From Streptomyces violaceoruber (GTDB lineage: Bacteria > Actinomycetota > Actinomycetes > Streptomycetales > Streptomycetaceae): a DNA stretch of 64,000 nucleotides. Positions 8,665 to 17,115 of this stretch are shown here, piece by piece; the first letter of the stretch is position 1, and the number at the start of each line of letters is the position of its first letter. The position numbers and the translations under genes were made by a program. The notes beneath the pieces are model-generated. The model did no database searches, was not told the origin of the DNA, and saw only the letters and a list, made by a program, of their open reading frames with translations. The stretch covers positions 1-64,000 of the forward strand of contig JODI01000036.1 of NCBI GenBank assembly GCA_000720805.1. The letters run 5' to 3'.

Positions 8665-9492
8665 TCAGACCTCGCCGTCCCCACGGGTCTCACCGAGCAC
8701 ATGAAGCTGTGTGGCCACGGAGTGGAAGGCCGGGAGCTCGGCCGCGGCCTCCTCCAGCTTCAGCAGTGCCTCCACGGCACCGGGCTCGGTGTCGACCAGC
8801 ACACCGGGGACGAGGTCGGCGAACACCCGCACCCCGTGCACGGCCGCGACCGTCAGGCCCGCGGCCTCGACCAGCCCGGTGAGCTGCTCGGTGGTGAAGC
8901 GGTGCGGCACCGGGTCGCCCTCGCCCCAGCGGCCGTCGGGATCGTCGAGGGCCTGCCTGGCCTCCTTGAAGTGGCCGGCGAGGGCACGGGCGAGCACCGC
9001 ACCGCCCAGCCCCGCGGCGAGCAGGCTGAGGACGCCCTCGGCGCGCAGGGCGGCCACCGCGTTGCGCACACCCTCCGCGGGATCGTCCACGTACTCCAGG
9101 ACCCCGTGGCACAGCACCACGTCGTAGCCGCCGCGCTCGACCACGTCGAAGAGGCCGTGGGCGTCGCCCTGGACGCCCTGGACCCGGTCGGCCACACCGG
9201 CCTCGGCGGCGCGGCGCTCCAGGGCGAACAGCGCGTTCGGGCTGGGATCGACGACGGTGACGCGATGGCCGAGGCGGGCGACGGGCACCGCGAAGTTGCC
9301 GCTGCCTCCTCCGGTGTCGAGGACGTCCAGCGTCTGGCGGCCGGTCGCCTTGACCCGGCGGTCGAGGGCGTCCTGGAGGACCTCCCAGACCACGGCCGTA
9401 CGGAGCGAGGCACGGGGCCTGGAGGGGTCGGAGCGCAGCGACGCCGTCGGAGGGCGGTGGGGGGAGACGGGCGGGCGCATCGGGTCCGACAC
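8665..9492 (-). CDS. SAM-dependent methyltransferase (class I)
   Basis: A 275-residue Rossmann-fold methyltransferase. Motif I DVLDTGGGSGNFAVPVA is at about residues 57-73, followed by the acidic motif II region VTVVDPSP; a later motif CHGVLEYVDDPAEGV resembles the ubiE/smtA group. GTG start preceded by GAGGAG at a spacing of about 10. Substrate unknown. It is flanked by gaps of 290 and 193 nt and is probably transcribed alone. Best generic match is a Methyltransf_11/25 protein. Confidence 0.85.
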   Translation of the reverse strand: MSDPMRPPVSPHRPPTASLRSDPSRPRASLRTAVVWEVLQDALDRRVKATGRQTLDVLDTGGGSGNFAVPVARLGHRVTVVDPSPNALFALERRAAEAGVADRVQGVQGDAHGLFDVVERGGYDVVLCHGVLEYVDDPAEGVRNAVAALRAEGVLSLLAAGLGGAVLARALAGHFKEARQALDDPDGRWGEGDPVPHRFTTEQLTGLVEAAGLTVAAVHGVRVFADLVPGVLVDTEPGAVEALLKLEEAAAELPAFHSVATQLHVLGETRGDGEV

Positions 9493-9685
9493 GGCAGTTG
9501 ACTCCTCGGCGCGGCACCGCCTCTTGCGCGGCGGAGCGAACGGGGCGCCTCCCCGCCCCGAGGCACGGGATGGGAGAGGCTTCAGGCGTTTCCCACCCTA
9601 TTGCCTCCGACGCCGTGGCCGGTCACTGCGGTGCCGGGCCCCTCGCACGTCTCACCGCGCCTGTCCCGGCGGTCGGCGCGCTGTG

Positions 9686-10252
9686 TCATCCCGCGTCCGG
9701 GAAGTCGCGTTCGGCTCGGTTCCGGTGCTGCGGCTGGTCCGTGTCCTGGCGTGGCTGGGGCAGGACCGGCTGGAGCACCAGCATCCGTTCGACGAGGCGC
9801 AGGAACATCGCCACGTCGCGTATCAGGTCGTCGGCGTCCCGGCGGCTGGCCGCGCCCTGGATGCCCGCCTCGGCCCGGGCGCGGCGCCGCGCCCCGGAGG
9901 CGAACAGCGCGCTCCACTCGGCGAGCTCGGGCGCGATTTCGGGGAGCACTTCCCAGGCGCTCCGTATCTTGGCCCTGCGTCGCGGTGAGGACTCCGGGCG
10001 CCCCCGGGCGGCGAGCACGGCGGCGGCGGTGCGCAGGGCGGCGAGGTGGGCCGTCGCGTAGCGCTCGTTCGAGGTTTCCAGGGCGGCGGCCTCGTCCAGT
10101 CCGGCGCGGGCCTGGGCGAGCAGGTCGAGGGCGGCGGGCGGAGCCGTGGCCCGGCGCAGCACGGGGTGCACGTCGCTCGCCGGGCCGGTCAGTGAGGGGG
10201 CAGGGCCGGTGGCGCGGCGCCGGCGGGCGGCGGCTGCGTGGTGGTTGGCCAT
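9686..10252 (-). CDS. SAV_6107-family HEPN domain protein
   Basis: A 188-residue helical protein matching the actinobacterial SAV_6107 HEPN family as I recall it. The core YATAHLAALRTAAAVLAARG and DADDLIRDVAMFLRLVERMLV form the long helices typical of HEPN folds; the usual RNase motif RxxxxH is not evident, so nuclease activity is doubtful. A strong AGGAGG precedes the ATG. The charged tail (QPRQDTDQPQHRNRAERDF) looks disordered. No nucleotidyltransferase partner gene lies beside it, which argues against a standard HEPN-MNT toxin pair. Confidence 0.7.
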   Translation of the reverse strand: MANHHAAAARRRRATGPAPSLTGPASDVHPVLRRATAPPAALDLLAQARAGLDEAAALETSNERYATAHLAALRTAAAVLAARGRPESSPRRRAKIRSAWEVLPEIAPELAEWSALFASGARRRARAEAGIQGAASRRDADDLIRDVAMFLRLVERMLVLQPVLPQPRQDTDQPQHRNRAERDFPDAG

Positions 10253-10506
10253 GACGATCCTCCTGTCGTCTGCGTGACGGCATCGCCCCGATACGGGGTG
10301 CCGTATGTGCCCATCGTGAGGTATGCCACTGACAATCCGCTCTGACCTGGTGTTCTTCCTCAGCGGGACACACCAGGTCGGGCAGGGCGGCCGGGCTCGA
10401 ACCTCGGCACCGATGCCGCGGCGGAGGGTGCGCGGCGGCCGACGACGGCTGGACTCAGGAGGTGGTGGGAAGCGTAGAAGTCGTCCCTCACCCGCGGTCG
10501 GGTGAG
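10253..10506. other. Intergenic region with two dyads
   Basis: Contains the promoter region of the HEPN gene and two stem-loops: GACCTGGTGT (10344-10353) with ACACCAGGTC (10370-10379), and CCCTCACCC (10485-10493) with GGGTGAGGG (10500-10508). The second abuts the transposase remnant and may be a leftover of its end. Nothing else recognisable. Confidence 0.5.
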
Positions 10507-10785
10507 GGTGTGAACCCGGTACGCGAGGGCTTGACGCTGCGACAGCTCACCCCGCCGTTCGGGGTGTCGAAGTCGGCCGCCGGCCGTGTCGTCGGCCACC
10601 CGGGCCTCGGCCGGCCGGTCACCGGCGACCGCGACGGCTGCAAGGTGTGGAAACTGTCCGGCGCGAAAGCCGCCGTCGGCCGGACCACGGTCATCGCGGA
10701 CGGCGGCTACCGGAGCACCGGCCTGGTCGTCTCGCACACCGCGACCGCGGTCGGACCGAACTGCCTGCACCCGAGGCCGCTTCAG
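10507..10785 (+). pseudogene. IS5-type transposase remnant
   Basis: In one plus-strand frame the translation contains EGLTLRQLTPPFGVSKSAAGRVV, then GDRDGCKVWKLSGAKAAVGRTT and VIADGGYRSTGLVVSH. These are the N-terminal HTH region and the C-terminal DDE region of Streptomyces IS5-family (IS112/IS1647-like) transposases as I know them, with the central catalytic part missing. There is no valid start, no terminal repeats were found, and the frame runs on into the antisense of the VOC gene. A decayed insertion left by one or more internal deletions. Confidence 0.7.
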
Positions 10786-10831
10786 AGAGGCCCAAGGGAG
10801 ACGGCCCCCACCTCGCCGGCTCGGAGGATGC

Positions 10832-11266
10832 TCAGTCGAGACAGAACTCGTTGCCCTCGATGTCCTGCATCACGATGCAGGACTCGTTGTCGCCATCGGC
10901 AAGCATCGTTCGTACGTGTACCGCACCGAGCGCGACCAGCCGTGCGCATTCGGCCCGCAGTGTGGCGAGGCGCTCTTCACCCACGAGTCCGGTGCCGGCT
11001 CGCACGCAGAGGTGCACCCGATTCTTGACGATCTTCCCTTCGGGAACGCGCTGGAAGAGCAGGCGCGGGCCCGCACCCGAGGGGTCACTGCACGCGAAGT
11101 AGGTGACCTGATCCTCCGGTGGCAGCGAGTGGTGGTAGTCCTCCCAAGTGGCAAACCCCTCCGGGGTCGGCGGTACGACGTACCCCAACACCTCGCACCA
11201 AAAACCGGCGAGGCGCGCTGGCTCTGCGCAGTCGAAGGTGACTTGGAACTGTTTGATCGAAGACAT
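10832..11266 (-). CDS. VOC-family (glyoxalase-like) protein
   Basis: A 144-residue protein with the two beta-alpha-beta-beta-beta modules of the VOC superfamily: FQVTFDCAEPARLAGFWCEVLGY at the N-terminus and VHLCVRAG...SCIVMQDIEGNEFCLD at the C-terminus, the typical ending of Glyoxalase_6 proteins. Substrate unknown. The ATG at 11266 is chosen because TATGGT lies 6 nt before it, a leaderless-type -10, and no ribosome binding site is seen. It sits between the transposase remnant and the TetR-controlled exporter and belongs to neither. Confidence 0.85.
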   Translation of the reverse strand: MSSIKQFQVTFDCAEPARLAGFWCEVLGYVVPPTPEGFATWEDYHHSLPPEDQVTYFACSDPSGAGPRLLFQRVPEGKIVKNRVHLCVRAGTGLVGEERLATLRAECARLVALGAVHVRTMLADGDNESCIVMQDIEGNEFCLD

Positions 11267-11466
11267 CAGCGCACCATAACAGCGGGCTCCGCCGCTCATC
11301 TCCCGGCAGGAATCCGCCTGTTGTCGCCAGGACAGCCCTGCCGGCCGCTGCCGTGTCGTGCCCTCGCAGGCATTCGGCCTGCCCGGCTCGCCAGGTTCAT
11401 CGCCCATTGGTCAGGTTCGCACCGACCGGACACCCGGGCTTTGCCTCAACCGGACGTTCGCGTTAT

Positions 11467-11494
11467 TTTTTGTACTGACCAGTCAGTGCAAAAA
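11467..11494. promoter_or_regulatory. Palindromic operator, probably for the TetR protein
   Basis: TTTTTGTACTGAC (11467-11479), centre CA, GTCAGTGCAAAAA (11482-11494): 13-bp arms with one mismatch. It lies 50 bp before the ABC ATPase start and has the size and style of TetR-family operators. The TetR gene at 14397 closes the same cassette, so autoregulated repression is likely (inference). Confidence 0.75.
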
Positions 11495-11543
11495 GTTCGA
11501 CGGAAGTGTCGGCAGGAACAACGGGATCACAACAGGGGGATCC

Positions 11544-12281
11544 GTGGACGGTGTCCGCGTCACAGCAGAAGGCCTCGGCCTCAGGGGTCCGCGGGGATGG
11601 GTGTTCCAGGGCGTCGACGCCGACGCCGAGCCCGGGTCGCTGATCGCGGTCGCGGGCCCGTCCGGTTCGGGCCGCACCAGCCTGCTCCTCGCGCTCACCG
11701 GGCGGATGAAGGCCACCGAGGGGACGGCGACCGTGGGGACCGCGCGGCTGCCGAAGCAGATGGGGGCCGTACGCCGCGTCAGCGCGCTCGCGCACGTCCC
11801 GGGAGTCACCGACCTCGACCCGGCCCTGACCGTCGGCGAGCACCTGCGCGAGCGGGCCCTGCTGCAGCGCCGGTACGGCGGGTCCGTACGGGAGTTGCTG
11901 CGCCCGCGCGCGGAGCGAGCGCACGAGACGAAGCTGCTCGTCGACAGCACGCTCACCGCCGCCGGCCTCGACCGCGAGGCCCTGCCCAAGGGCTCCCGGA
12001 CGGCCGTGCGCGATCTGGAGCGGGTCGAGGCGCTGCGCCTGTCAGTGGCCCTGGCGCTCGTCGGGCGGCCGGGGTTGCTCGGCGTCGACGACACCGACCT
12101 GAAGCTGTCCGCGGCCGAACGCGCCGAGGTCTGGGAGCTGTTGACGCAGATCGCCGAGGCCGGCACCACCGTCCTGGCGGTGTGCGCCGAGGCCCCCGAA
12201 GGCGCCGTCACGCTGTCCACCCGCAAGTCGAACGAGACGGAGGAGAAGACCGATGCGCTCGCCGCGACTGGCCGCGCTTGA
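11544..12281 (+). CDS. Divergent ABC transporter ATP-binding protein
   Basis: A 245-residue nucleotide-binding subunit paired with the YhgE/Pip-type permease that overlaps its end by 29 nt. Walker A is intact (GPSGSGRTS, 38-46). The ABC signature position reads VRDLERVEALRL instead of LSGGQ, Walker B ends in VDDTD (182-183) so the catalytic Glu is Asp, and the H-loop His is absent (VLAVCAEAPEG). The fold is clearly ABC but ATP hydrolysis may be weak or depend on another subunit. GTG start with AGGGGGA just upstream. First gene of the TetR-controlled cassette. Confidence 0.82.
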   Translation: MDGVRVTAEGLGLRGPRGWVFQGVDADAEPGSLIAVAGPSGSGRTSLLLALTGRMKATEGTATVGTARLPKQMGAVRRVSALAHVPGVTDLDPALTVGEHLRERALLQRRYGGSVRELLRPRAERAHETKLLVDSTLTAAGLDREALPKGSRTAVRDLERVEALRLSVALALVGRPGLLGVDDTDLKLSAAERAEVWELLTQIAEAGTTVLAVCAEAPEGAVTLSTRKSNETEEKTDALAATGRA

Positions 12282-14337
12282 GCTGCGCCGCTTCGGCAGG
12301 GGAAGGCTGCCGCGCGCCGCGCTGGTCGCCCTGCTGGTCCTGCCACTGCTGTACGGCGCCCTGTACCTGTGGTCCTTCTGGGACCCGTACGGCCGTCTCG
12401 ACCGCATCCCCGTCGCCCTGGTGAACGACGACAAGGGCGCCCGGGCCGACGGGCAGCGGCTCACCGCGGGCGAGGACATCACCGAGGGCCTGCGCGACAG
12501 TGACACCTTCGAGTGGCACGAGGTGAGCGCCGCCGAGGCACGCGCGGGCGTGGAGGACGGCAGGTACTACCTGTCGCTGACCATGCCGGCCGACTTCAGC
12601 AGGCGCATCGCGTCCAGTTCGGGCGACTCCCCCGAGACGGGCGCGCTCCAGGTGCGCACCAATGACGCGAACAACTACATCGTCGGCCAGATCTCGCGGA
12701 CGGTGTTCAGCGAGGTTCGCACGGCCGCGTCCACCAAGGCGTCGCGGTCCTTCCTGGACCGGATCTTCATCTCCTTCTCCGACATCCACGGCGAGACGGT
12801 GAAGGCCGCGAAGGGGGCCGACGACCTCGAAGGGGGTCTCGGCAAGGCGGAGAAGGGCTCCCGGGACCTCGCCGACGGGCTGAACGAGGCCAAGAAGGGC
12901 AGCGGCAGGCTGTCGAAGGGGCTGACGAAGCTCGACACGGGTGCGGGCGACCTGGAGGACGGCTCGCGGCGGGTCGCGCAGGGCACACAGGTTCTCGCCG
13001 ACAAGGTCAACGGGGTCGCGGACAAGGTGGGCCCCTTCCTGGAGGACAACGAGAAGACCATCGGCGACACGGCCCGACTGGTCGCGGACTCGTCCGGGGC
13101 GATCCGGCACAACCTCGACACCCTGGTGAGGACCGCCCCGACGGCCGCCAAGGGGGCGCACGCGGCCTCCGACTCGCTGAACGCCGTCCGCAAGGCGCGC
13201 TGCGAGGACCCGGTCCTGCCGGACGCCGCCTGCGCCGACCTGAAGAAGGCCGCGCGGGCCGCCGCCGACGTGGCCGAGGTCGCCGACGACCTCAACGCCC
13301 TGATCGCGGACCAGGACGGCGACCTGAAGCAGCTCGACGCGAACCTCGGCACGCTCCAGAAGCAGGCCAGGGCCCTCGCCGGCCGCGCCCCGCGCCTGTC
13401 CGAGGACCTCGACGACGCCGTGTCGAAGGTCAACGAGCTGAACGAGGGCGCCGGGAAGGTCGCCGCCGGCGCCAGGGAGCTGCACAAGGGGCTCGGCACG
13501 GCCGACTCCGGCGCGTCGGATCTGGACGCGGGCGTCGGTGACCTCAGGACGGGCGCCGAGGACCTGAACGGCGGCATGTACAAACTCGTCGACGGCTCCG
13601 GGAAGCTCTCCGACGGTCTGCACGACGGCGCCGAGCAGATCCCCGACTACGACAAGAAGGACCGCGACCGGCGCACCGAGGTGATGGCGGACCCGGTCCG
13701 GCTCGCCTCCAGGGACCTGCACAAGGCACCCAACTACGGCACCGGTTTCGCGCCGTACTTCATCCCGCTGTCCCTGTGGGTGGGCGCGATGGTGGCGTAC
13801 ATGCTGATCACTCCGCTGAACCGGCGGGCGCTGGCCGTGGGCGCGCCGGCCTGGCGGATCGCGCTGGCGGGCTGGCTGCCGGTGGTGGCGATCGGGGTGC
13901 TGCAGACGGCGGCCCTGATGTCGGTGCTGCACTGGGCGGTCGGCCTGCGGATGGCGCGGGCGGCCGGCACGGTGGGCTTCCTGTTCCTGGTGACGGCGTG
14001 CTTCGCGGCGATCGTGCAGTGGCTGAACGCGCGCTTCGGAGCGGCGGGCCGGATCCTCGTCCTGGCGCTGCTGATGCTGCAGTTGACGTCCGCGGGCGGC
14101 ACGTACCCCGTGCAGACCAGTCCCGGCTTCTTCAACGCGCTGCATCCCTTCCTGCCGATGAGCTACGTCGTCGAAGCCCTGCGCAGGCTGATCACGGGCG
14201 GTGGTCTCGGCCCGGTGTGGCAGGCTTGCGCCGTCCTGACGGCCTTCACCGTCGGCGCCCTCGCGCTGACCGCCGTATCGGCCCGGCGCCGCCAGGTGTG
14301 GACCCTCGACCGGCTGCACCCGGAGCTGACCCTGTGA
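12253..14337 (+). CDS. YhgE/Pip-type ABC-2 permease-like membrane protein
   Basis: The 694-residue protein has one membrane segment near residues 20-40, an extracytoplasmic region of roughly 450 residues, and five or six membrane segments at the C-terminus starting near FAPYFIPLSLWVGAMVAYM. The external part is rich in Gly/Leu/Asp/Lys heptad-like repeats (DLEGGLGKAEKGSRDLADG and similar), typical of YhgE/Pip (phage infection protein) relatives. The cytoplasmic end follows the ABC-2 type 3 pattern. Likely exports a hydrophobic compound or lipid with the upstream ATPase. Start codon ATG lies inside the ATPase gene, so the two are translationally coupled. Confidence 0.88.
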   Translation: MRSPRLAALELRRFGRGRLPRAALVALLVLPLLYGALYLWSFWDPYGRLDRIPVALVNDDKGARADGQRLTAGEDITEGLRDSDTFEWHEVSAAEARAGVEDGRYYLSLTMPADFSRRIASSSGDSPETGALQVRTNDANNYIVGQISRTVFSEVRTAASTKASRSFLDRIFISFSDIHGETVKAAKGADDLEGGLGKAEKGSRDLADGLNEAKKGSGRLSKGLTKLDTGAGDLEDGSRRVAQGTQVLADKVNGVADKVGPFLEDNEKTIGDTARLVADSSGAIRHNLDTLVRTAPTAAKGAHAASDSLNAVRKARCEDPVLPDAACADLKKAARAAADVAEVADDLNALIADQDGDLKQLDANLGTLQKQARALAGRAPRLSEDLDDAVSKVNELNEGAGKVAAGARELHKGLGTADSGASDLDAGVGDLRTGAEDLNGGMYKLVDGSGKLSDGLHDGAEQIPDYDKKDRDRRTEVMADPVRLASRDLHKAPNYGTGFAPYFIPLSLWVGAMVAYMLITPLNRRALAVGAPAWRIALAGWLPVVAIGVLQTAALMSVLHWAVGLRMARAAGTVGFLFLVTACFAAIVQWLNARFGAAGRILVLALLMLQLTSAGGTYPVQTSPGFFNALHPFLPMSYVVEALRRLITGGGLGPVWQACAVLTAFTVGALALTAVSARRRQVWTLDRLHPELTL

Positions 14338-14396
14338 GGCGTTCGGTGAGCCGTTCGGTGACCTCTCATGGCACACCTCCTGTGACAATCAGGACC

Positions 14397-15026
14397 ATGG
14401 AAAGCAGCAGCGCCACGCCGGGTGTCAGCACGCGCCGCGAGGCCACCCGGCAGAAGCTCTACGAGGCGGCCGTCACGCTCATCGCCGAGCAGGGGTTCTC
14501 CGCCACCACCGTGGACGAGATCGCCGAGCGGGCCGGGGTCGCCAAGGGCACGGTGTACTACAACTTCGCGAGCAAGTCGGTCCTCTTCGAAGAGCTGCTG
14601 CGGCACGGTGTGGGACTCCTCGCCGCGTCCCTCCGGGAGGCGGCCGAACACACCGCGCGCGAAGGCGGCAGCAAGGTGGACGCCCTGGACGCGATGATCC
14701 GCGCGGGGCTGGTCTTCATCCAGCGCTACCCGTCCTTCACCCAGCTGTACGTGGCGGAGCTGTGGCGTACCAACCGGGCCTGGCAGTCCACCCTCATGGT
14801 GGTGCGGCAGCAGGCGGTGGCGGTCATCGAGAGCGTGCTGCGCGAGGGCGTGGACAACGGCGAGTTCAGCGACGAGATCGACATCCAGCTCACCGCGGCC
14901 GCGCTGGTCGGGATGGTGCTGGTCGCCGCCCTGGACTGGCAGGCCTTCCAGCCGGAGCGCTCCCTGGACGACGTACACGCGGCACTGTCCCGGCTGCTCC
15001 AGGGCCGGGTGAGCGGGCGCCACTGA
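14397..15026 (+). CDS. TetR-family transcriptional regulator
   Basis: A 209-residue repressor with an N-terminal HTH (TRQKLYEAAVTLIAEQGFSATTVDEIAERAGVAKGTVYYNFASK, about 17-60) and a helical ligand domain (C-terminal TetR_C_11-like). It lies 59 nt after the permease gene. The ATG at 14397 has only a weak AGGA; an upstream in-frame GTG at 14382 is possible. A duplicated GTTCGGTGA occurs just before it. It likely binds the palindrome at 11467-11494 and controls the whole cassette. Confidence 0.88.
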   Translation: MESSSATPGVSTRREATRQKLYEAAVTLIAEQGFSATTVDEIAERAGVAKGTVYYNFASKSVLFEELLRHGVGLLAASLREAAEHTAREGGSKVDALDAMIRAGLVFIQRYPSFTQLYVAELWRTNRAWQSTLMVVRQQAVAVIESVLREGVDNGEFSDEIDIQLTAAALVGMVLVAALDWQAFQPERSLDDVHAALSRLLQGRVSGRH

Positions 15027-15052
15027 GTCGCGGGAATTCCGGACACACGAAA

Positions 15053-15102
15053 GCGCCGGTCCGATGCGGCCGCGTCCCCCGCGGGCCACCTCGAACCGGC
15101 GC
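15053..15102 (+). terminator. Terminator-like stem-loop after the TetR gene
   Basis: GCGCCGGTCCGA (15053-15064) pairs with TCGAACCGGCGC (15091-15102), 11 of 12 positions, with a 26-nt loop. It starts 27 nt after the tetR stop. No U tract follows. Confidence 0.55.
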
Positions 15103-15355
15103 CTCCCTGTGCTCCCCCGTTTCCCCCTGCCCCCCGGTGCTCCCCCCGGTTCCCCCGTTGGGCCCCCGTTCGGTCATCTCCGGGTTCCCCCGTGCCTCGC
15201 TCCCGCCGACATCGGCCGGCGGAAGGAGCGGATCCGGGGCCGCTCCGTTCCGGCGCCCCGTGTCGCCGGTTCCGGAGCCGCGCCCCTTTTCCGTGCCCCC
15301 ACTCTCTCCTTCACGCAGGTCGGCCCCCATCCGCGCGCGTACTCAACTCACCCCC

Positions 15356-15371
15356 TAGGTACGAGTACTCA
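15356..15371. promoter_or_regulatory. Possible MacR-type binding site
   Basis: TAGGTACGAGTACTCA; its complement TGAGTACTCGTACCTA matches 12 of 14 fixed positions of TGAGTACnnGTACTCA, the MacR consensus as I remember it. The site is about 200 bp upstream of the FAD oxidoreductase start. The macRS genes are in this same window (34040-35934). Confidence 0.35.
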
Positions 15372-15567
15372 GTCCTGCGCACTCATGCCCAGGGCGCCTT
15401 GTCACCGACTGGTGACGATCGCCTCCGCGCCGGTACTCCCCCTCGTCCTCGCCGACGACCGACCGGCGGCGTCGACGTGGTGCCGCGGTCCGCCCGGTCG
15501 CCGCCCGATGACCGCTGGTCACAGGCCCGCGGCCGGATTGTCGGTGGCGGCCGATAAAGTCGCGGTC

Positions 15568-17070
15568 ATGGCACGGATTGCGGTGATCGGCGCCGGGACG
15601 GGCGCGATGGCGGCCGCCGCCCGGCTGGCCGTCGCGGGCCACCGGGTGGTGGTGTACGAGCGTACGGAGACGTACGGCGGAGCGGTGCGCCGCTTCGAGC
15701 GGGACGGCTTCTCCTTCGACACGGGCCCAGGACTCCTCCCCCTGCCCGCGGTCTACCGCGACCTGTTCGTCAAGACCGGCAAGGAGCCCCTGGAGTCCTG
15801 TGTCGAGCTGGTCCAGGTCGACCCGTCGGCGCGGCACGTCTTCGCGGACGGTACCGAGGTGCAGCTGCCGAACGCCTCGCGCGCGGGCGTGGTCGCGGCC
15901 CTGGACGAGGCGCTCGAGTCGGGTGCGGGTCAGCGCTGGGGCGACTTCCTGGTCCGTGCCCGCGAGGCCTGGGACCGGACCCGTCGGCCGCTCCTGGAGG
16001 AACCCCTGTGGCCGAACTGGTCGGTGCTGGCCGACCGTGAACCCTATCCGTCGGTCCCCCACAAGCGCGTGCTGCGCACCCGCAGGGCCACCACCCTCGC
16101 CGAGGTCGGCACCTGGGAGCTGCGCGACCCCCGCCTCGCGGCCCTCCTGGAGAGCCACGCCCTCGCGCACGGCCTGGACCCACGGACCGCCCCGGCGAGC
16201 GCGGCCGTGCTGCCGTACCTGGAGCACGCCTTCGGCACCTGGTATGTCCGCGGCGGGATACGGGAGTTGGCGCGCGCGGTGTACGAGCGGTGCGTGGCCA
16301 GGAAGGTCGAGTTCGTCTTCGGCACCGAGGTCACCGCGGTGCTGGAGAAGGACGGCCGGGCGGCCGGCGTCGAACTCGCGGACGGCACCGTGGCGGAGGC
16401 GGACTTCGTGGTCGCCGGCGTCGCACCCGAGGTGCTCGGCCGCGTCGCCCGGAGCACCGCGGTGCGAGGCGAGGGCGGAGTCCCGCCACAGCGCGGTCTG
16501 CCCAGCCGGATGACGGTGCTGCTGGCGCTGCGCGAAGGGCGCCCGCAGGGCACGGCGCATCGGACGGTGGTGCATACGCCGGACCGGGAAGGCGAGTTGG
16601 AGTTCCTGTTCGGCCCGGACCACCTGATGACGGGGGGCCCGACGGTCACCGTGCTGCGGCCCGACGACCCGGGGATGGTCCCGGACGCGGAGCACGAGGC
16701 GATCACGCTCACCGCCGTGTTCCCGGCGGGCCAACCCGAGCCGGAAGCCGTCGACCGGTACACCGACGCGATGCTCGCCGCCGCCGATCAGGCGGTACCG
16801 GATCTGCGCGACCGCCTGCTCTGGCGCGAGGTCCGCACCCCTGCCGACATCGCGGAGGCGACGGGCTCGGAGGGCGGAGCCGTTCCCGCCCCGGCCCTCG
16901 CCGCCGGAGGCGGGAGCCTGCTGCACCCGGCCAACACCACCGGCATACCGGGCTTGTTCACCGTCGGCGGCTGGTCACATCCGGGCGGCGGTCTCCCGCA
17001 CGCGGGCATGTCGGGCGCACTCGTCGCCGGACTCATCGTGGAGGGACCGGAGTTCCGCGGCTCCCGGTGA
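15568..17070 (+). CDS. Phytoene-desaturase-like FAD oxidoreductase
   Basis: A 500-residue flavoprotein of the carotenoid desaturase / protoporphyrinogen oxidase superfamily. The N-terminal dinucleotide motif is IGAGTGAMAAAARLAVAGHRVVVYER, and the C-terminal FAD motif is GLFTVGGWSHPGGGLPHAGMSGALVAG. No other carotenoid genes are nearby, so carotenoid activity is not implied. The ATG at 15568 is set by TAAAGT exactly 7 nt upstream (leaderless type); the frame remains open for another 500 nt upstream without a start signal. Convergent with the next gene, 45 nt apart. Confidence 0.85.
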   Translation: MARIAVIGAGTGAMAAAARLAVAGHRVVVYERTETYGGAVRRFERDGFSFDTGPGLLPLPAVYRDLFVKTGKEPLESCVELVQVDPSARHVFADGTEVQLPNASRAGVVAALDEALESGAGQRWGDFLVRAREAWDRTRRPLLEEPLWPNWSVLADREPYPSVPHKRVLRTRRATTLAEVGTWELRDPRLAALLESHALAHGLDPRTAPASAAVLPYLEHAFGTWYVRGGIRELARAVYERCVARKVEFVFGTEVTAVLEKDGRAAGVELADGTVAEADFVVAGVAPEVLGRVARSTAVRGEGGVPPQRGLPSRMTVLLALREGRPQGTAHRTVVHTPDREGELEFLFGPDHLMTGGPTVTVLRPDDPGMVPDAEHEAITLTAVFPAGQPEPEAVDRYTDAMLAAADQAVPDLRDRLLWREVRTPADIAEATGSEGGAVPAPALAAGGGSLLHPANTTGIPGLFTVGGWSHPGGGLPHAGMSGALVAGLIVEGPEFRGSR

Positions 17071-17115
17071 GTGCCGGCCCTCGGTGAGCGCCCGGCAGTA
17101 CAGCCGGGCATCGCC

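Larger units (their letters stand above)
15027..15567. other. 541-bp intergenic region
   Basis: Contains a terminator-like dyad after tetR (15053-15102), a pyrimidine-rich stretch (15100-15180), two GTACTCA boxes near 15339 and 15365 with a possible MacR-type site (15356-15371), and at its end the leaderless promoter of the FAD oxidoreductase (-10 TAAAGT at 15555-15560). No small gene is convincing. Confidence 0.6.

Noticed and set aside
9686..10252. HEPN protein as half of a toxin-antitoxin pair
   Set aside because: No RxxxxH nuclease motif and no neighbouring nucleotidyltransferase gene; looks like a stand-alone SAV_6107-family protein.
10381..10420. tRNA-like stretch (GGTTCGAGCCC on the minus strand at 10393-10403)
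   Set aside because: The T-loop-like bases are present, but the flanking T stem does not pair and no anticodon or D arm is found, so this is chance or a tiny att-like remnant at best.
15568..17070. Carotenoid biosynthesis gene
   Set aside because: Superfamily match only; no crtE, crtB or crtY genes in the window, so a specific phytoene role is not supported.
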